From SURF-28 sp034521465 (GTDB lineage: Bacteria > Bacteroidota > Ignavibacteria > Ignavibacteriales > Melioribacteraceae), in NCBI GenBank assembly GCA_034521465.1, contig JAXHMN010000011.1:372001-436000 (forward strand): DNA of 64,000 nt, given 5' to 3'. The position numbers and the translations under genes are program-made. Positions 1-8,693 of this stretch are shown in pieces. Each line of letters begins with the position of its first letter. Within the stretch, counting starts at the first letter, position 1. The notes below the pieces were generated by a model that worked only from the letters and a program-made list of their open reading frames with translations, searched no databases and had not been told where the DNA came from.

Positions 1-1080
1 GTCGCTAACTCACCCTCATCACCGTCACTTGCGCTTCATAAATTTATTCTACCGGAAGGTGTTTATTTTCTCAATATATTTTTGATTGATTTCGATGATT
101 CTAAAATTGACATAACAAGAAATGAAAAAATAGTAATAACTTCTTTTGCAAAATCAAAATCAGTATTGAGTGATATTCAGTTAGCTTACCAAATTGATCC
201 CGCCGAGGAAAATTCGATCTTTACTAAAAACACTTTGAAGATTATTCCGAATCCTAATGCGAGTTATTCAAGTGAAGTCCCGCTGTTAAATTATTATACG
301 GAATTATATAATGTTAATCGAACATCTTTGTTGTTGTCAACGTTTATAGTATCACAAAAATTGGATGTGGTTTATTCTAAAAAGAAAGAGATAGAGACTG
401 ATAGAGAAGAATCTCGTAGAGGTTGGTAAAATTAATTTATTAAGATATCCTACGGGTGTTTATACATTACAAGTAATATTAACGGATTCCACAAATAACT
501 ATGCTTTCGGCAGTGAGAAGAAATTTTATTTTTATAATAAATTATTAGCACATGAAGTCAGCAGAAGAAGATTTAACTTCTACGAAAACTAGTTCGCAAT
601 TTTCCATTCTGTCCGAGGAAGAATGTGATTATATTTTTAACGTCTCAAAATACATTGCGAACGATCAAGACAAAATCACAGTATGAATCACTAACTTCAA
701 CCGAATCGAAACAAAACTTCTTGCAATAATTTCTGGAAGAAAAGAAAAAGAAATAGTTAAACCGCTTATTCTGCATACGAAGAGTTATCTGACGAGAGTA
801 AATGAAGCGAATAAGAAATTTAAAAATATTGAGCGGTCTCGGATATAAATCTGATATGGGTCGCATTTATCTTTCTTATGGCGATCCGGATAGAATTGAA
901 CGTTTCCCAAACGAATCCAACTTAAAACCTTATGAAATATGGCACTATGATAATATTGAAGGCGGCGTATTATTTATATTCGGTGATCTATCTGGTTTTT
1001 CCGAGTACGAATTACTACACTCTACCAAACGTGGTGAAATGTATGATGAAAATTGGCGGAGAAGAATTTCAGTTTACTAG
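1..1080 (+). pseudogene. GWxTD-domain protein, 5' truncated by window edge and frame-broken
   Basis: The gene is open from base 1 and its parts lie in several frames: 1-429, about 419-590, about 560-690, and 802-1080. The last part carries the family C-terminus: a GYKSD segment where family members have GWxTD, followed by MGRIYLSYGDPDRIE, then YEIWHY and FIFGD motifs. The middle has a degraded FLQ-FWKKR segment that normally precedes the GWxTD motif. GWxTD proteins are predicted exported proteins of the Bacteroidota/Acidobacteria group; their function is not established. Unlike the single-base breaks elsewhere in the window, at least four frame changes are needed here and the hallmark tryptophan and threonine are replaced, so this may be a real pseudogene. 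The ATG of the next gene follows two bases after its stop. Confidence 0.6.
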
Positions 1081-1082
1081 CA

Positions 1083-1955
1083 ATGAAAAATATCTTTGAA
1101 TACATACCGTTTTTAATTCTTCAGAAAATTGCCCAAACATTAGGATTTAATAGACTTACATCTGCCTCAAAATTTCTTGCCTTTATTTTACATGATCTAT
1201 TGAAAATCAGAAGAGAAGTTGTGATAAAGAATTTATCAATTGCATTTCCGGAACTGAAACAAGATAAATTGAATGAAATTTCAAAAAAATGTTATCTCCA
1301 TTTTTCAAGATTCATACTAGAAATAATGAACATACCTAAATTGAATATTGATGAAATAAAAAATTTAGTGGAATGTGATGAACACGATTTGAGTGAAATT
1401 CGAAAGGAGTATCAAAAAGGAAGGGGACTAGTATTTTTAACTGCACATTTGGGAAATTGGGAACTCGGTGCAATTTCAATTCCCGTGCAAATGAATTTAA
1501 AAATCTACCCAATCATAAAACCGCAAAGAAATCCGTATGTAACAAATTGGCTTAATAAAATGCGGGAAACTCATGGTAATGAAGTTATTCCGCTAGGAAT
1601 TTCCATCAAAAAAATATATAAAGTTCTAACCGGCGGTGGTCTGCTTGGAGTTGTCGGTGATCAGCGGGGTCCTAAGGAAGGACAGCGAGTGAAACTATTT
1701 GGTAGAGACACCGCAATTTTTAGCGGTACTGCCGAAATTGTTGCAAAGACTAATACTCCGCTTTTTTGTTTGTTTGCAGTCCGGGTAAAAGATCATTACA
1801 AAGCATTTGTCGAGAGAATTGATGTGTCGGATATGCAATCCGGTAAGGAAGAAAGGATAAACGCGATCAACCAACGATACGCCGAGTTGTTGGAAAAGTA
1901 TGTTCGACTGTATCCGGAGCAATGGTTTTGGATGCATAATATTTGGAAGTATTAA
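1083..1955 (+). CDS. Lipid A biosynthesis acyltransferase (LpxL/HtrB family)
   Basis: A 290-residue protein with the LpxL/HtrB lysophospholipid acyltransferase signature. The HLGNWE box near residue 120 is the HX4E catalytic motif, and a GVVGDQRGP segment lies downstream as in the family. Members transfer a secondary acyl chain to lipid A at the inner membrane. An upstream in-frame start at 1053 lies inside the preceding gene; I prefer the ATG at 1083 because it gives the usual N-terminus (MKNIFEYIPF). The stop overlaps the ribosome-binding region of the following glycosyltransferase gene, which suggests translational coupling and a common lipopolysaccharide or lipooligosaccharide assembly role. 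Confidence 0.85.
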   Translation: MKNIFEYIPFLILQKIAQTLGFNRLTSASKFLAFILHDLLKIRREVVIKNLSIAFPELKQDKLNEISKKCYLHFSRFILEIMNIPKLNIDEIKNLVECDEHDLSEIRKEYQKGRGLVFLTAHLGNWELGAISIPVQMNLKIYPIIKPQRNPYVTNWLNKMRETHGNEVIPLGISIKKIYKVLTGGGLLGVVGDQRGPKEGQRVKLFGRDTAIFSGTAEIVAKTNTPLFCLFAVRVKDHYKAFVERIDVSDMQSGKEERINAINQRYAELLEKYVRLYPEQWFWMHNIWKY

Positions 1956-1957
1956 TA

Positions 1958-2984
1958 GTGAATATCCTCGTGATTCAAACCGCTTTTCCGGGTGATGCGA
2001 TTCTTACATTGCCTCTTCTCCAAAAAATTAGTGAGAAATATCCTAACTCACGTATTGATGTGCTTTGTATTCCTGCAACAAAAAGTATTTTTGATGCTTC
2101 TCCTTTTGTCGATTCGGCAATAACATTTGACAAAAAACAAAATGAAAAAGGAATAAACGGTTTACTTAGAATAGTAAAGAAAATCAGATTGAATAATTAT
2201 GATATTGTAATATCTCCACACAGATCTGCCGAAGTTCATTAATTTCTTTTTTTCCGGTTCAGGGAAAAGAATATCTTTTGATAAATCAGCATTGAGTTTT
2301 CTTTACACAAAATTAGTGAAGTATAATTCTGACTGGCACGAGGTCAAAAGAAACTTATCACTTCTGGATTCGACCTACGATGAAGAATGGAAAATATTAC
2401 CCATTTTAAAAGTTGAAGAAAATGTAAAAAGTAAAATTGATCAACTAATAAAAAGTATCGCATCAAAAAAAATTATAGCAATAGCGCCGGGTTCGGTTTG
2501 GGAGACTAAAAAATATCCAATCGAACATTATAAATCTTTAGTAGAAAATTTTGTTGATGATGGATTTTATATTTTAATTATTGGAGGAGCGAATGACCGC
2601 AAGATCGGTGAAATATTAATGCAAGTTAAAAGTGAACATGTAAGTAATTATTGCGGTGAACTTAATTTCATCGAGTCATATTATCTTTTAACAAAAACTA
2701 ATTTGCTGATTTCAAATGACAGTGCCCCGACTCATCTCGGTGTTGCCGCAAATATTCCGGTTCTTACAATTTTTTGTTCTACCATACCAGGTTTTGGTTT
2801 TTATCCTTACAATCAAAAAAGCCGTACTCTCTCAATCGATGATCTTTATTGTAAACCATGCGGAATTCACGGCCGCAATAAATGTCCGGAAGGGCATTTT
2901 AGGTGCGGTTGGGAACTTACCTCAAATGAGGTTCTCGGAGTGGCGAAAGAGATGCTGAGCGAAGGACATTCAATTGATAATTAA
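1958..2984 (+). CDS. Glycosyltransferase family 9 (ADP-heptose:LPS heptosyltransferase-like), one frameshift
   Basis: Two frames together give one full GT9 protein. The N-terminal half begins (M)NILVIQTAFPGDAIL, the family's Rossmann opening, and ends at HRSAEVH. The second frame resumes at FFFSGSGKRISFDK and holds AIAPGSVWETKKYP, LIIGGANDR and NDSAPTHLG, the nucleotide-sugar binding region. The break is around 2236-2250. I choose GTG 1958 over TTG 1943 because GGAAG sits nine bases upstream and 1943 lies within lpxL. The C-terminal segment has four cysteines in the CKPCGIHGRNKCPEGHFRC stretch. The enzyme probably adds heptose or another sugar to the lipopolysaccharide core; the exact donor cannot be read from sequence. 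Confidence 0.8.
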
Positions 2985-3016
2985 GTATATTTAAAATTCC
3001 GAAGAATAAACGCCCT

Positions 3017-3850
3017 ATGGGAATTTTCAACCCAAAAAATATTAAAAAATCTTCTGTTTATATTACACCGAATTTCCCGGTGTTAGAAACAAAGCGTTAT
3101 AAGTTTTCGCTCATATCTATTTTAACTACGGTATCTATTTATACACTTTTTGTTGTTATGTTGGTAATTGTTCTGCTGCTTTTTACACCGGCACGCAATG
3201 TAGTCTTTTATTTTGAAAACGATAAACTAAATCAGCAAATTGAAAAAGTTAAGCAGCTGGAGGGAAAAGTTGTTTTTTTAACAACTCAATTGGAGAAGTT
3301 GGCATCGACAAATGAAAGGATGAAATATGCAATGATTCTTGCTTCAACAGACTCATTAGATTCGACTGCCGCAATTTATGACTCGCTCCGAAAAGTTGAA
3401 AAAAAACCGGTTAAGACGGGAGGAAGCATCTTAACCGTTGTACGAGATTTAGTTGAAAAAATTACTAACCAAGATAAAGATTACTTTTTTGTTCGTCCCG
3501 TTGATGGGGTTATCGTAAAAGAATTTCAACCGGAACGCGGACATATGGGGATTGATTATGGAGTGAAAACAAACACTCCGGTCATAGCGGTTGCTGACGG
3601 ACTAATTACTTTCTCAGGTTTTACGGCTGAGTTTGGGTACACGTTGGTTGTTTCACATCAAAGCGATTTCATTAGCGTTTATAAACATTGCGAAACTTTA
3701 CTCGGCAGTGAAAGAGAGTTCATTAAACAAGGGCAAACAATTGCATTGAGCGGTAACACCGGGCACAAAAGCTCCGGTCCACATTTACATTTTGAATTAT
3801 GGAAAGATGGCAAACCGGTTGATCCAAATAATTATTTTATAAATAGATAG
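3017..3850 (+). CDS. Membrane-anchored M23 (LytM) peptidoglycan endopeptidase
   Basis: A 277-residue protein with a cytoplasmic N-terminus, one hydrophobic segment at about residues 31-60, a coiled-coil stretch to about 100, and a C-terminal LytM/M23 domain. The zinc ligands are present: GHMGID (HxxxD) and HLHFE (HxH), so it should be an active metallo-endopeptidase rather than a degenerate activator. The topology puts the catalytic domain in the periplasm. It lies nine bases upstream of a bactofilin gene. M23 peptidase plus bactofilin is a known pairing in which the polymer localises peptidoglycan remodelling, for example in Helicobacter cell shape. That role is inferred here. Confidence 0.9.
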   Translation: MGIFNPKNIKKSSVYITPNFPVLETKRYKFSLISILTTVSIYTLFVVMLVIVLLLFTPARNVVFYFENDKLNQQIEKVKQLEGKVVFLTTQLEKLASTNERMKYAMILASTDSLDSTAAIYDSLRKVEKKPVKTGGSILTVVRDLVEKITNQDKDYFFVRPVDGVIVKEFQPERGHMGIDYGVKTNTPVIAVADGLITFSGFTAEFGYTLVVSHQSDFISVYKHCETLLGSEREFIKQGQTIALSGNTGHKSSGPHLHFELWKDGKPVDPNNYFINR

Positions 3851-3859
3851 GAAAGTAAT

Positions 3860-4243
3860 ATGGGAAAAAGCAATTCTTCTTCAAGTTCTGTAGATGTTAG
3901 TATTCTTAGTTCCGGAGTAAAAATTGAGGGAAAACTCTACAGTGAAGGTAATATGCGGATCGATGGAAAAGTATATGGTGATGTAACCGTAAACGGAAAC
4001 TTAACTTTGGGTGAAAGTGCCGAAGTTGAGGGAGAAATTAAAGCTAAGAATATTACATTAAGCGGAAAAATAAAAGGGATAGTTACCGTCAATGAAAAAT
4101 TAATTTTGGAATCAAGTTCAGGACTCGAAGGAGAACTGACTGCAAAAATATTAGTGATTGAAGAAGGCGCTAAGTTTGACGGAAAAAGCAGTATGAATCC
4201 ATCTAAACCAGTGATGGAAAAGAGTGATGGAGAAAAAAAGTAA
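3860..4243 (+). CDS. Bactofilin (polymer-forming cytoskeletal protein)
   Basis: A 127-residue protein with the bactofilin core of short beta repeats (residues about 18-105: IEGKLYSEGNMRIDGKVYGD, then GNLTLGESAEVEGEIKA and GKIKGIVTVNEKLILE). This core forms a right-handed beta helix that polymerises at the membrane. Flanking ends are short and polar (serine-rich N-terminus, lysine-rich C-terminus), typical of the family. An AGGAAAG ribosome-binding site precedes ATG 3860. Its 3' end overlaps the AtpI-like gene by 17 bases, so the cytoskeletal pair and the ATP synthase genes are probably co-transcribed. Confidence 0.93.
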   Translation: MGKSNSSSSSVDVSILSSGVKIEGKLYSEGNMRIDGKVYGDVTVNGNLTLGESAEVEGEIKAKNITLSGKIKGIVTVNEKLILESSSGLEGELTAKILVIEEGAKFDGKSSMNPSKPVMEKSDGEKK

Positions 4244-4475
4244 CCACAGCAAACTTTTGGAAACCTACCGGGATGTCGGTCCATATCTTGGTTTAGGAAC
4301 CCAGCTAGCGGCATCCATAATCATAATGTTTTTTCTCGGCAAATGGTTGGATGAGGAATTCGAAACTCACCCGGTTCTGACAATAATATTTTCTTTCTTT
4401 GGTGGATTTGCCGGTATTTACAATTTTATCAGAACCGTATTAAATATGAACGACAAAAAGAAAAAAGATGATTAA
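4227..4475 (+). CDS. AtpZ/AtpI family protein, ATP synthase accessory
   Basis: An 82-residue protein with two predicted membrane helices (about residues 20-40 and 50-70) and the family pattern GTQLAASIIIMFFLGKWLDE followed by a glycine-rich second helix. AtpI/AtpZ proteins assist c-ring assembly or ion (magnesium, calcium) handling in the F1Fo ATP synthase. GTG 4224 and ATG 4227 are both possible starts; ATG is preferred. It overlaps the bactofilin gene upstream and the next gene downstream (ATG 4468 lies before its stop), so coupling is tight. Confidence 0.8.
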   Translation: MEKKSNHSKLLETYRDVGPYLGLGTQLAASIIIMFFLGKWLDEEFETHPVLTIIFSFFGGFAGIYNFIRTVLNMNDKKKKDD

Positions 4476-4845
4476 ACAAGTATTTACAATTTATGGCGGA
4501 TTTTTATTAATATTTTTGATTTTGAGTTTATTTGAAGTGATCGAATGGTCTTTGTTTAACACGGCACTTTTGGCAATCGGACTTAATATTCCCACCACAT
4601 ACTCCGCATATTATTTTTTTAATAAATCGCTTGGCAAAACTAATAACGAATTTCTGCTCTTTAATCTAGGCGGAATGATGATCCGGCTTTTTTTCCTACT
4701 TGTTGTCGTATTTATTGTCATAAAATTCTTGAATATTGACAAATATGCTTTTATATTTCTATTCTTTATTTTTTATTTTACTTCGCTAATATTTGAAGTA
4801 AATTACTTCAGAATAAAGGCAAAAGAGCAAGGTAAAGCTAAGTAA
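4468..4845 (+). CDS. Putative ATP synthase subunit I-like membrane protein
   Basis: A 125-residue, very hydrophobic protein with about four predicted transmembrane helices and a basic C-terminus (FRIKAKEQGKAK). Similarity to the AtpI-like membrane proteins is only by size, topology and position between the AtpZ/AtpI gene and atpB. The ATG overlaps the preceding stop (ATGATTAA arrangement). It is probably a second assembly factor for the Fo sector. The sequence shows no catalytic motif. Confidence 0.6.
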   Translation: MIKQVFTIYGGFLLIFLILSLFEVIEWSLFNTALLAIGLNIPTTYSAYYFFNKSLGKTNNEFLLFNLGGMMIRLFFLLVVVFIVIKFLNIDKYAFIFLFFIFYFTSLIFEVNYFRIKAKEQGKAK

Positions 4846-4856
4846 ATCAAGGATTT

Positions 4857-5705
4857 ATGGATTCCCTTAATACTAACGTGATAAGCGATTCTCTTCAAGT
4901 TGCAGAGAAGTCGGGTGAGAGTGATTGGATTTTGCAACATGCTTTGGATGCAAATTACCTTGAATTCGAATATATATTCGGAACACTTACAATCCCGCTG
5001 CCTCATATCGAACTATTCGGTATTGATCTATCGATTACGAAACATCTTGTATATATGTGGTTTGCCGCAATAGTGCTATTTGTTTTGCTGTTTAATGTTG
5101 CAAAAAAATATAAGAAAACTAAAGTCCCGACCGGTTTTGCAAGTATGACAGAAGTGATGATTGTATTTGTAAGAGACGAGATAGCAAAACCAACGATTCA
5201 TAAAGGGTATGAAAAATTTGTTCCTTATTTACTCTCGGCATTTTTCTTTATTCTGATATTAAATTTATTTAGTCTCGTGCCCTATGGCGTTGCCGTTACG
5301 GGTAATATCTCTGTAACAGCAACTTTAGCAGTGTTTACATTTATTGTTACGCAGATTGGCGGAATAAGAAATAATGGTTTCGGTGGTTACTTTAAAGGAT
5401 TAGTTCCGCACGGTATTCCGGTTTGGTTGCTGCCGATTATGGCGGTGGTCGAAATTCTTGGTTTATTCACAAAACCATTTGCATTGGCTGTTCGTTTGTT
5501 TGCAAACATGCTTGCAGGTAAAATTATTATTTATTCTTTGATCGGACTGATCTTTATTCTACAAGCATATTTTGTTGTACCCGTATCGGTCGCTTTTGCC
5601 TTGTTTATATTTTTATTGAAATTGTTAGTGTCGATTATTCAGGCATATATTTTTACAATGCTGTCCTCACTTTTTATAGGGATGGCAGTTCATCAAGATC
5701 ATTAA
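4857..5705 (+). CDS. atpB: F1Fo ATP synthase subunit a
   Basis: A 282-residue integral membrane protein of the Fo proton channel. The essential arginine is seen in the LAVRLFANMLAG helix near residue 217, flanked by KPFA. Several hydrophobic helices surround it, and the N-terminus carries an additional roughly 40-residue hydrophilic extension before the first helix, as is common in this lineage. It precedes atpE by 29 bases and is the first structural gene of the operon. Confidence 0.96.
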   Translation: MDSLNTNVISDSLQVAEKSGESDWILQHALDANYLEFEYIFGTLTIPLPHIELFGIDLSITKHLVYMWFAAIVLFVLLFNVAKKYKKTKVPTGFASMTEVMIVFVRDEIAKPTIHKGYEKFVPYLLSAFFFILILNLFSLVPYGVAVTGNISVTATLAVFTFIVTQIGGIRNNGFGGYFKGLVPHGIPVWLLPIMAVVEILGLFTKPFALAVRLFANMLAGKIIIYSLIGLIFILQAYFVVPVSVAFALFIFLLKLLVSIIQAYIFTMLSSLFIGMAVHQDH

Positions 5706-5734
5706 TAACATTATAATACTTAGGAGGAAATAAA

Positions 5735-5953
5735 ATGGATTTTGCTTATTTAGCCGCTGGATTTGGTGCAGGATTGACAATTATCGGTGGCGCTTATGGA
5801 ATCGGCAAATTAGCCAGCTCAGCAATGGAAGCTAGTGGTCGTCAGCCGGAAGCAGCCGGAGATATTAGAACATCAATGATTATTGCAGCAGCTCTTATTG
5901 AAGGTATTTCTCTATTTGCGCTCGTTATTTGTATTCTCTTGGCTCTTAAGTAG
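5735..5953 (+). CDS. atpE: F1Fo ATP synthase subunit c
   Basis: A 72-residue hairpin of two membrane helices joined by the conserved polar loop SGRQPEAAGDI. The ion-binding carboxylate is the glutamate in AALIEGISLF on helix 2. Helix 1 (GGAYGIGKLA) lacks the glutamine and helix 2 lacks the Glu-Ser/Thr ligand set of sodium-type rings, so proton coupling is more likely; this is inference from known c-ring signatures. A strong ribosome-binding site (AGGAGG, 5723-5728) fits the high stoichiometry needed for the c ring. Confidence 0.97.
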   Translation: MDFAYLAAGFGAGLTIIGGAYGIGKLASSAMEASGRQPEAAGDIRTSMIIAAALIEGISLFALVICILLALK

Positions 5954-5991
5954 TAAGTAATAATATATTTTTAAAATACTTAGGATAGATA

Positions 5992-6534
5992 ATGGCAGTA
6001 TTAATGCACTATTCCGTTTTAGCTTTTGCAAGTGGAGAAGCTGGCGGTCCGTTGGATGTTAATCCCGGATTAATAATTTGGACCACGGTTACTTTTATAC
6101 TTCTTCTCTTTTTATTGAAGAAATTTGCTTGGAAGCCCATTTTAAATTCTCTGAATGATAGAGAGTTATTTATAAAAGACTCTCTTCAAAAAGCTGAGAA
6201 TGCTCAAAAGGAAGCGGAAGCGCTCTTAAAAAAGAATGAAGAGAATTTAGGAAAAGCTGAAGAAGAAGCTCAAAAAGTAATTAATCAAGGTAGAGAATAT
6301 TCTGAAAATTTGAAGAGCCAGATGCTCGACGAAGCTAAGCAAGAGGCAAAGAAAATGATAGATGATGCCTCAGCTCAAATAGAGCAAAAGAATAAGGAAG
6401 CGTTTAATAATCTAAAAGCAGAAATTGCGGAAATTGCCGTTAATGCCGCTGAAAAAATTATTCGTGAAAACTTAGATCAGGAAAAACAAAAGCAGCTTGT
6501 TGAAAAATACATTAAGGATATTTCTAAAAACTGA
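5992..6534 (+). CDS. atpF: F1Fo ATP synthase subunit b
   Basis: A 180-residue peripheral stalk subunit: one N-terminal membrane helix (about residues 24-43, preceded by GGPLDVNPGLIIWT) and a long charged coiled coil rich in Lys, Glu and Ala. ATG 5992 follows AGGA; a second ATG at 6004 cannot be excluded. It sits between atpE and atpH, with three bases between its stop codon and atpH. Confidence 0.95.
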   Translation: MAVLMHYSVLAFASGEAGGPLDVNPGLIIWTTVTFILLLFLLKKFAWKPILNSLNDRELFIKDSLQKAENAQKEAEALLKKNEENLGKAEEEAQKVINQGREYSENLKSQMLDEAKQEAKKMIDDASAQIEQKNKEAFNNLKAEIAEIAVNAAEKIIRENLDQEKQKQLVEKYIKDISKN

Positions 6535-6536
6535 AT

Positions 6537-7094
6537 ATGAGTCTGTTCGGAATAACAAATAGGTATGCAGCGGCAATACTTCGTCAAGCTGAAGAATCAA
6601 ATCAGTTTGAAGAAGTAACTAAAGATATCGAATTAATTCATGATACAATTGCCGGTTCCAAAGAACTCAAAGTAGTTTTAGAAAGTCCTGTAATTTCTGA
6701 AGAGAAAAAACTAAGTATTTTAAAAGAGTTATTCAGCAGCAGAGTCAGCAAAGAGAGCATGAATTTTCTCGAGCTTGTTGTTGAAAAAAATAGGGAAGAG
6801 TTTCTCTTCGCAATTACTGAGAGAGTTTTGGAGTTCCGGGATGAAAAAATGAATATTGTACCGGCATCAGTTACAACAGCGTATGCTCTCGACGAAGCCG
6901 GTAAAAAACAGTTTCAAACAAGTATGGAAGATTATACCGGTAAAAATATACGAGCTTCATACAAAGTGGATGAAAAAATTATCGGTGGGTTTTTAATTAA
7001 AATAAAAGATAAAATGTTGGATGCTTCTATTAAGCAGCAGTTGAATTTGCTGAAGAAACGTTTAATTAAGTCCGACCAAACATTAGTTAACTAA
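6537..7094 (+). CDS. atpH: F1Fo ATP synthase subunit delta
   Basis: A 185-residue stalk subunit that links subunit b to the top of F1. It shows the family pattern: N-terminal NRYAAAILRQAEE, the helical ELKVVLESPVISEEKKLSIL stretch, and a C-terminal IIGGFLIKIKDKMLDASIKQQLN block. It starts three bases after atpF and ends 24 bases before atpA. Confidence 0.95.
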   Translation: MSLFGITNRYAAAILRQAEESNQFEEVTKDIELIHDTIAGSKELKVVLESPVISEEKKLSILKELFSSRVSKESMNFLELVVEKNREEFLFAITERVLEFRDEKMNIVPASVTTAYALDEAGKKQFQTSMEDYTGKNIRASYKVDEKIIGGFLIKIKDKMLDASIKQQLNLLKKRLIKSDQTLVN

Positions 7095-7118
7095 AAGGAA
7101 AATCTTAAGGAAGATAAA

Positions 7119-8669
7119 ATGGCAGTAGTTAAACCGGAAGAAGTTTCATCAATATTGAAAAAACAATTATCTGGATTCGATAGCGAAGTTGATATCTATG
7201 AAGTCGGTACCGTTTTGCAAGTTGGTGACGGTATTGCACGAGTTTACGGCCTATCGAAAGTAATGATGAGTGAGTTGGTCGAATTTCCTCAGGGTGTGAT
7301 GGGAATGGTTCTCAACCTCGAAGAAGACAGTGTTGGCTGTGTTCTCTTTGGTGAAAGTGAAAAGATTAAAGAAGGCGACACGGTTAAAAGGACTAAACGA
7401 GTTGCATCTTTTCCTGTCGGCGATGGTTTGCTCGGACGCGTCGTAGATCCACTAGGACAACCGATGGATGACAAAGGTGATGTTCCTACAGATAATTATA
7501 TGCCCATAGAAAGAAAAGCGTTGGGTGTAGTTGCTCGTCAACCGGTTAAGGAACCTCTGCAAACCGGTATTAAAGCTATTGATGCTATGATACCGATCGG
7601 GAGAGGTCAAAGAGAATTGATCATCGGTGACAGACAAACCGGTAAAACTGCCATAGCTATCGACGCTATTATAAATCAAAAATTTACTCATACCGATGAA
7701 GCCAAAGAAGCTGGCGTCAAACCGGTTTATTGTATTTATGTTGCAATCGGACAAAAAAGTTCTACCATAGCTCAAGTTGTTGCCAAACTTGAAGAAGAAG
7801 GAGCTATGGAATATACAACGGTAGTTGCGGCTCCGGCTTCGGTTCCTGCGCCGTTACAGTATATTGCTCCATATTCAGGCGCAACACTTGGTGAATATTT
7901 TAGAGATAACGGAAAACACTCATTAGTTATCTATGATGATCTTTCAAAACAAGCCGTTGCATACAGAGAACTCTCATTGTTGTTGAGAAGACCACCCGGA
8001 CGCGAAGCTTATCCCGGTGATGTTTTCTATCTTCACTCAAGACTTCTTGAGAGAGCATCTAAATTGAATGACGATTTAGGCGGCGGTAGCTTAACAGCGC
8101 TTCCAATCATTGAAACTCAGCAAGGTGATGTTTCTGCGTATATACCTACTAACGTTATTTCAATTACCGACGGACAGATTTATCTTGAACCAAACCTATT
8201 TAACGCAGGAGTAAGACCGGCTATTAACGTCGGTATTTCCGTATCTCGTGTTGGCGGCAGCGCTCAAATTAAAGCTATGAAAAAAGTTTCGGGTACTCTT
8301 AAACTTGATTTAGCTCAATATCGTGAACTTGAGGCGTTCGCAAAATTTGGTTCAGATTTGGATAAAGCAACACAGAGAACTCTTGCAAAAGGTGAGCGTC
8401 TTGTGGAATTGTTGAAACAAGGTCAGTATGATCCGATACCGGTTGAAAAACAAGTGGTGAGTATATTTGTCGGTACTAATGATTATTTGGAAACTATTCC
8501 GATAAAAGATGTAAAACGGTTTGAAAAAGATTTTTTAGAATATGTTGAATTGAAATATGCCGACACGCTTAAATCTATTAGAGAAACAAAACAGCTTGAG
8601 GAAAATACCGTAGAAAATCTTAAGAAAGCGGCAGAAGAATTTATCAAAAAATTTAAGAAGAGTGAATAG
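7119..8669 (+). CDS. atpA: F1Fo ATP synthase subunit alpha
   Basis: A full-length 516-residue alpha subunit. The P-loop is GDRQTGKT (near residue 170), with the family signatures YCIYVAIGQK, DDLSKQAVAYRELSLLLRRP and PAINVGISVSRVGGSAQ. It is intact, unlike many neighbours. The catalytic beta subunit gene (atpD) and epsilon (atpC) do not follow atpG here and must lie elsewhere, an arrangement known in Chlorobi and Bacteroidota. Confidence 0.98.
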   Translation: MAVVKPEEVSSILKKQLSGFDSEVDIYEVGTVLQVGDGIARVYGLSKVMMSELVEFPQGVMGMVLNLEEDSVGCVLFGESEKIKEGDTVKRTKRVASFPVGDGLLGRVVDPLGQPMDDKGDVPTDNYMPIERKALGVVARQPVKEPLQTGIKAIDAMIPIGRGQRELIIGDRQTGKTAIAIDAIINQKFTHTDEAKEAGVKPVYCIYVAIGQKSSTIAQVVAKLEEEGAMEYTTVVAAPASVPAPLQYIAPYSGATLGEYFRDNGKHSLVIYDDLSKQAVAYRELSLLLRRPPGREAYPGDVFYLHSRLLERASKLNDDLGGGSLTALPIIETQQGDVSAYIPTNVISITDGQIYLEPNLFNAGVRPAINVGISVSRVGGSAQIKAMKKVSGTLKLDLAQYRELEAFAKFGSDLDKATQRTLAKGERLVELLKQGQYDPIPVEKQVVSIFVGTNDYLETIPIKDVKRFEKDFLEYVELKYADTLKSIRETKQLEENTVENLKKAAEEFIKKFKKSE

Positions 8670-8693
8670 TTCTTTGAGTTAGAATAAAATTTT

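Noticed and set aside
645..866. Minus-strand frame inside the GWxTD region
   Set aside because: No family likeness; the plus strand carries the recognisable, though broken, GWxTD C-terminus.
5735..5953. Sodium-coupled ATP synthase
   Set aside because: The glutamine on helix 1 and the Glu-Ser/Thr ligand set on helix 2 of sodium-type c rings are absent.
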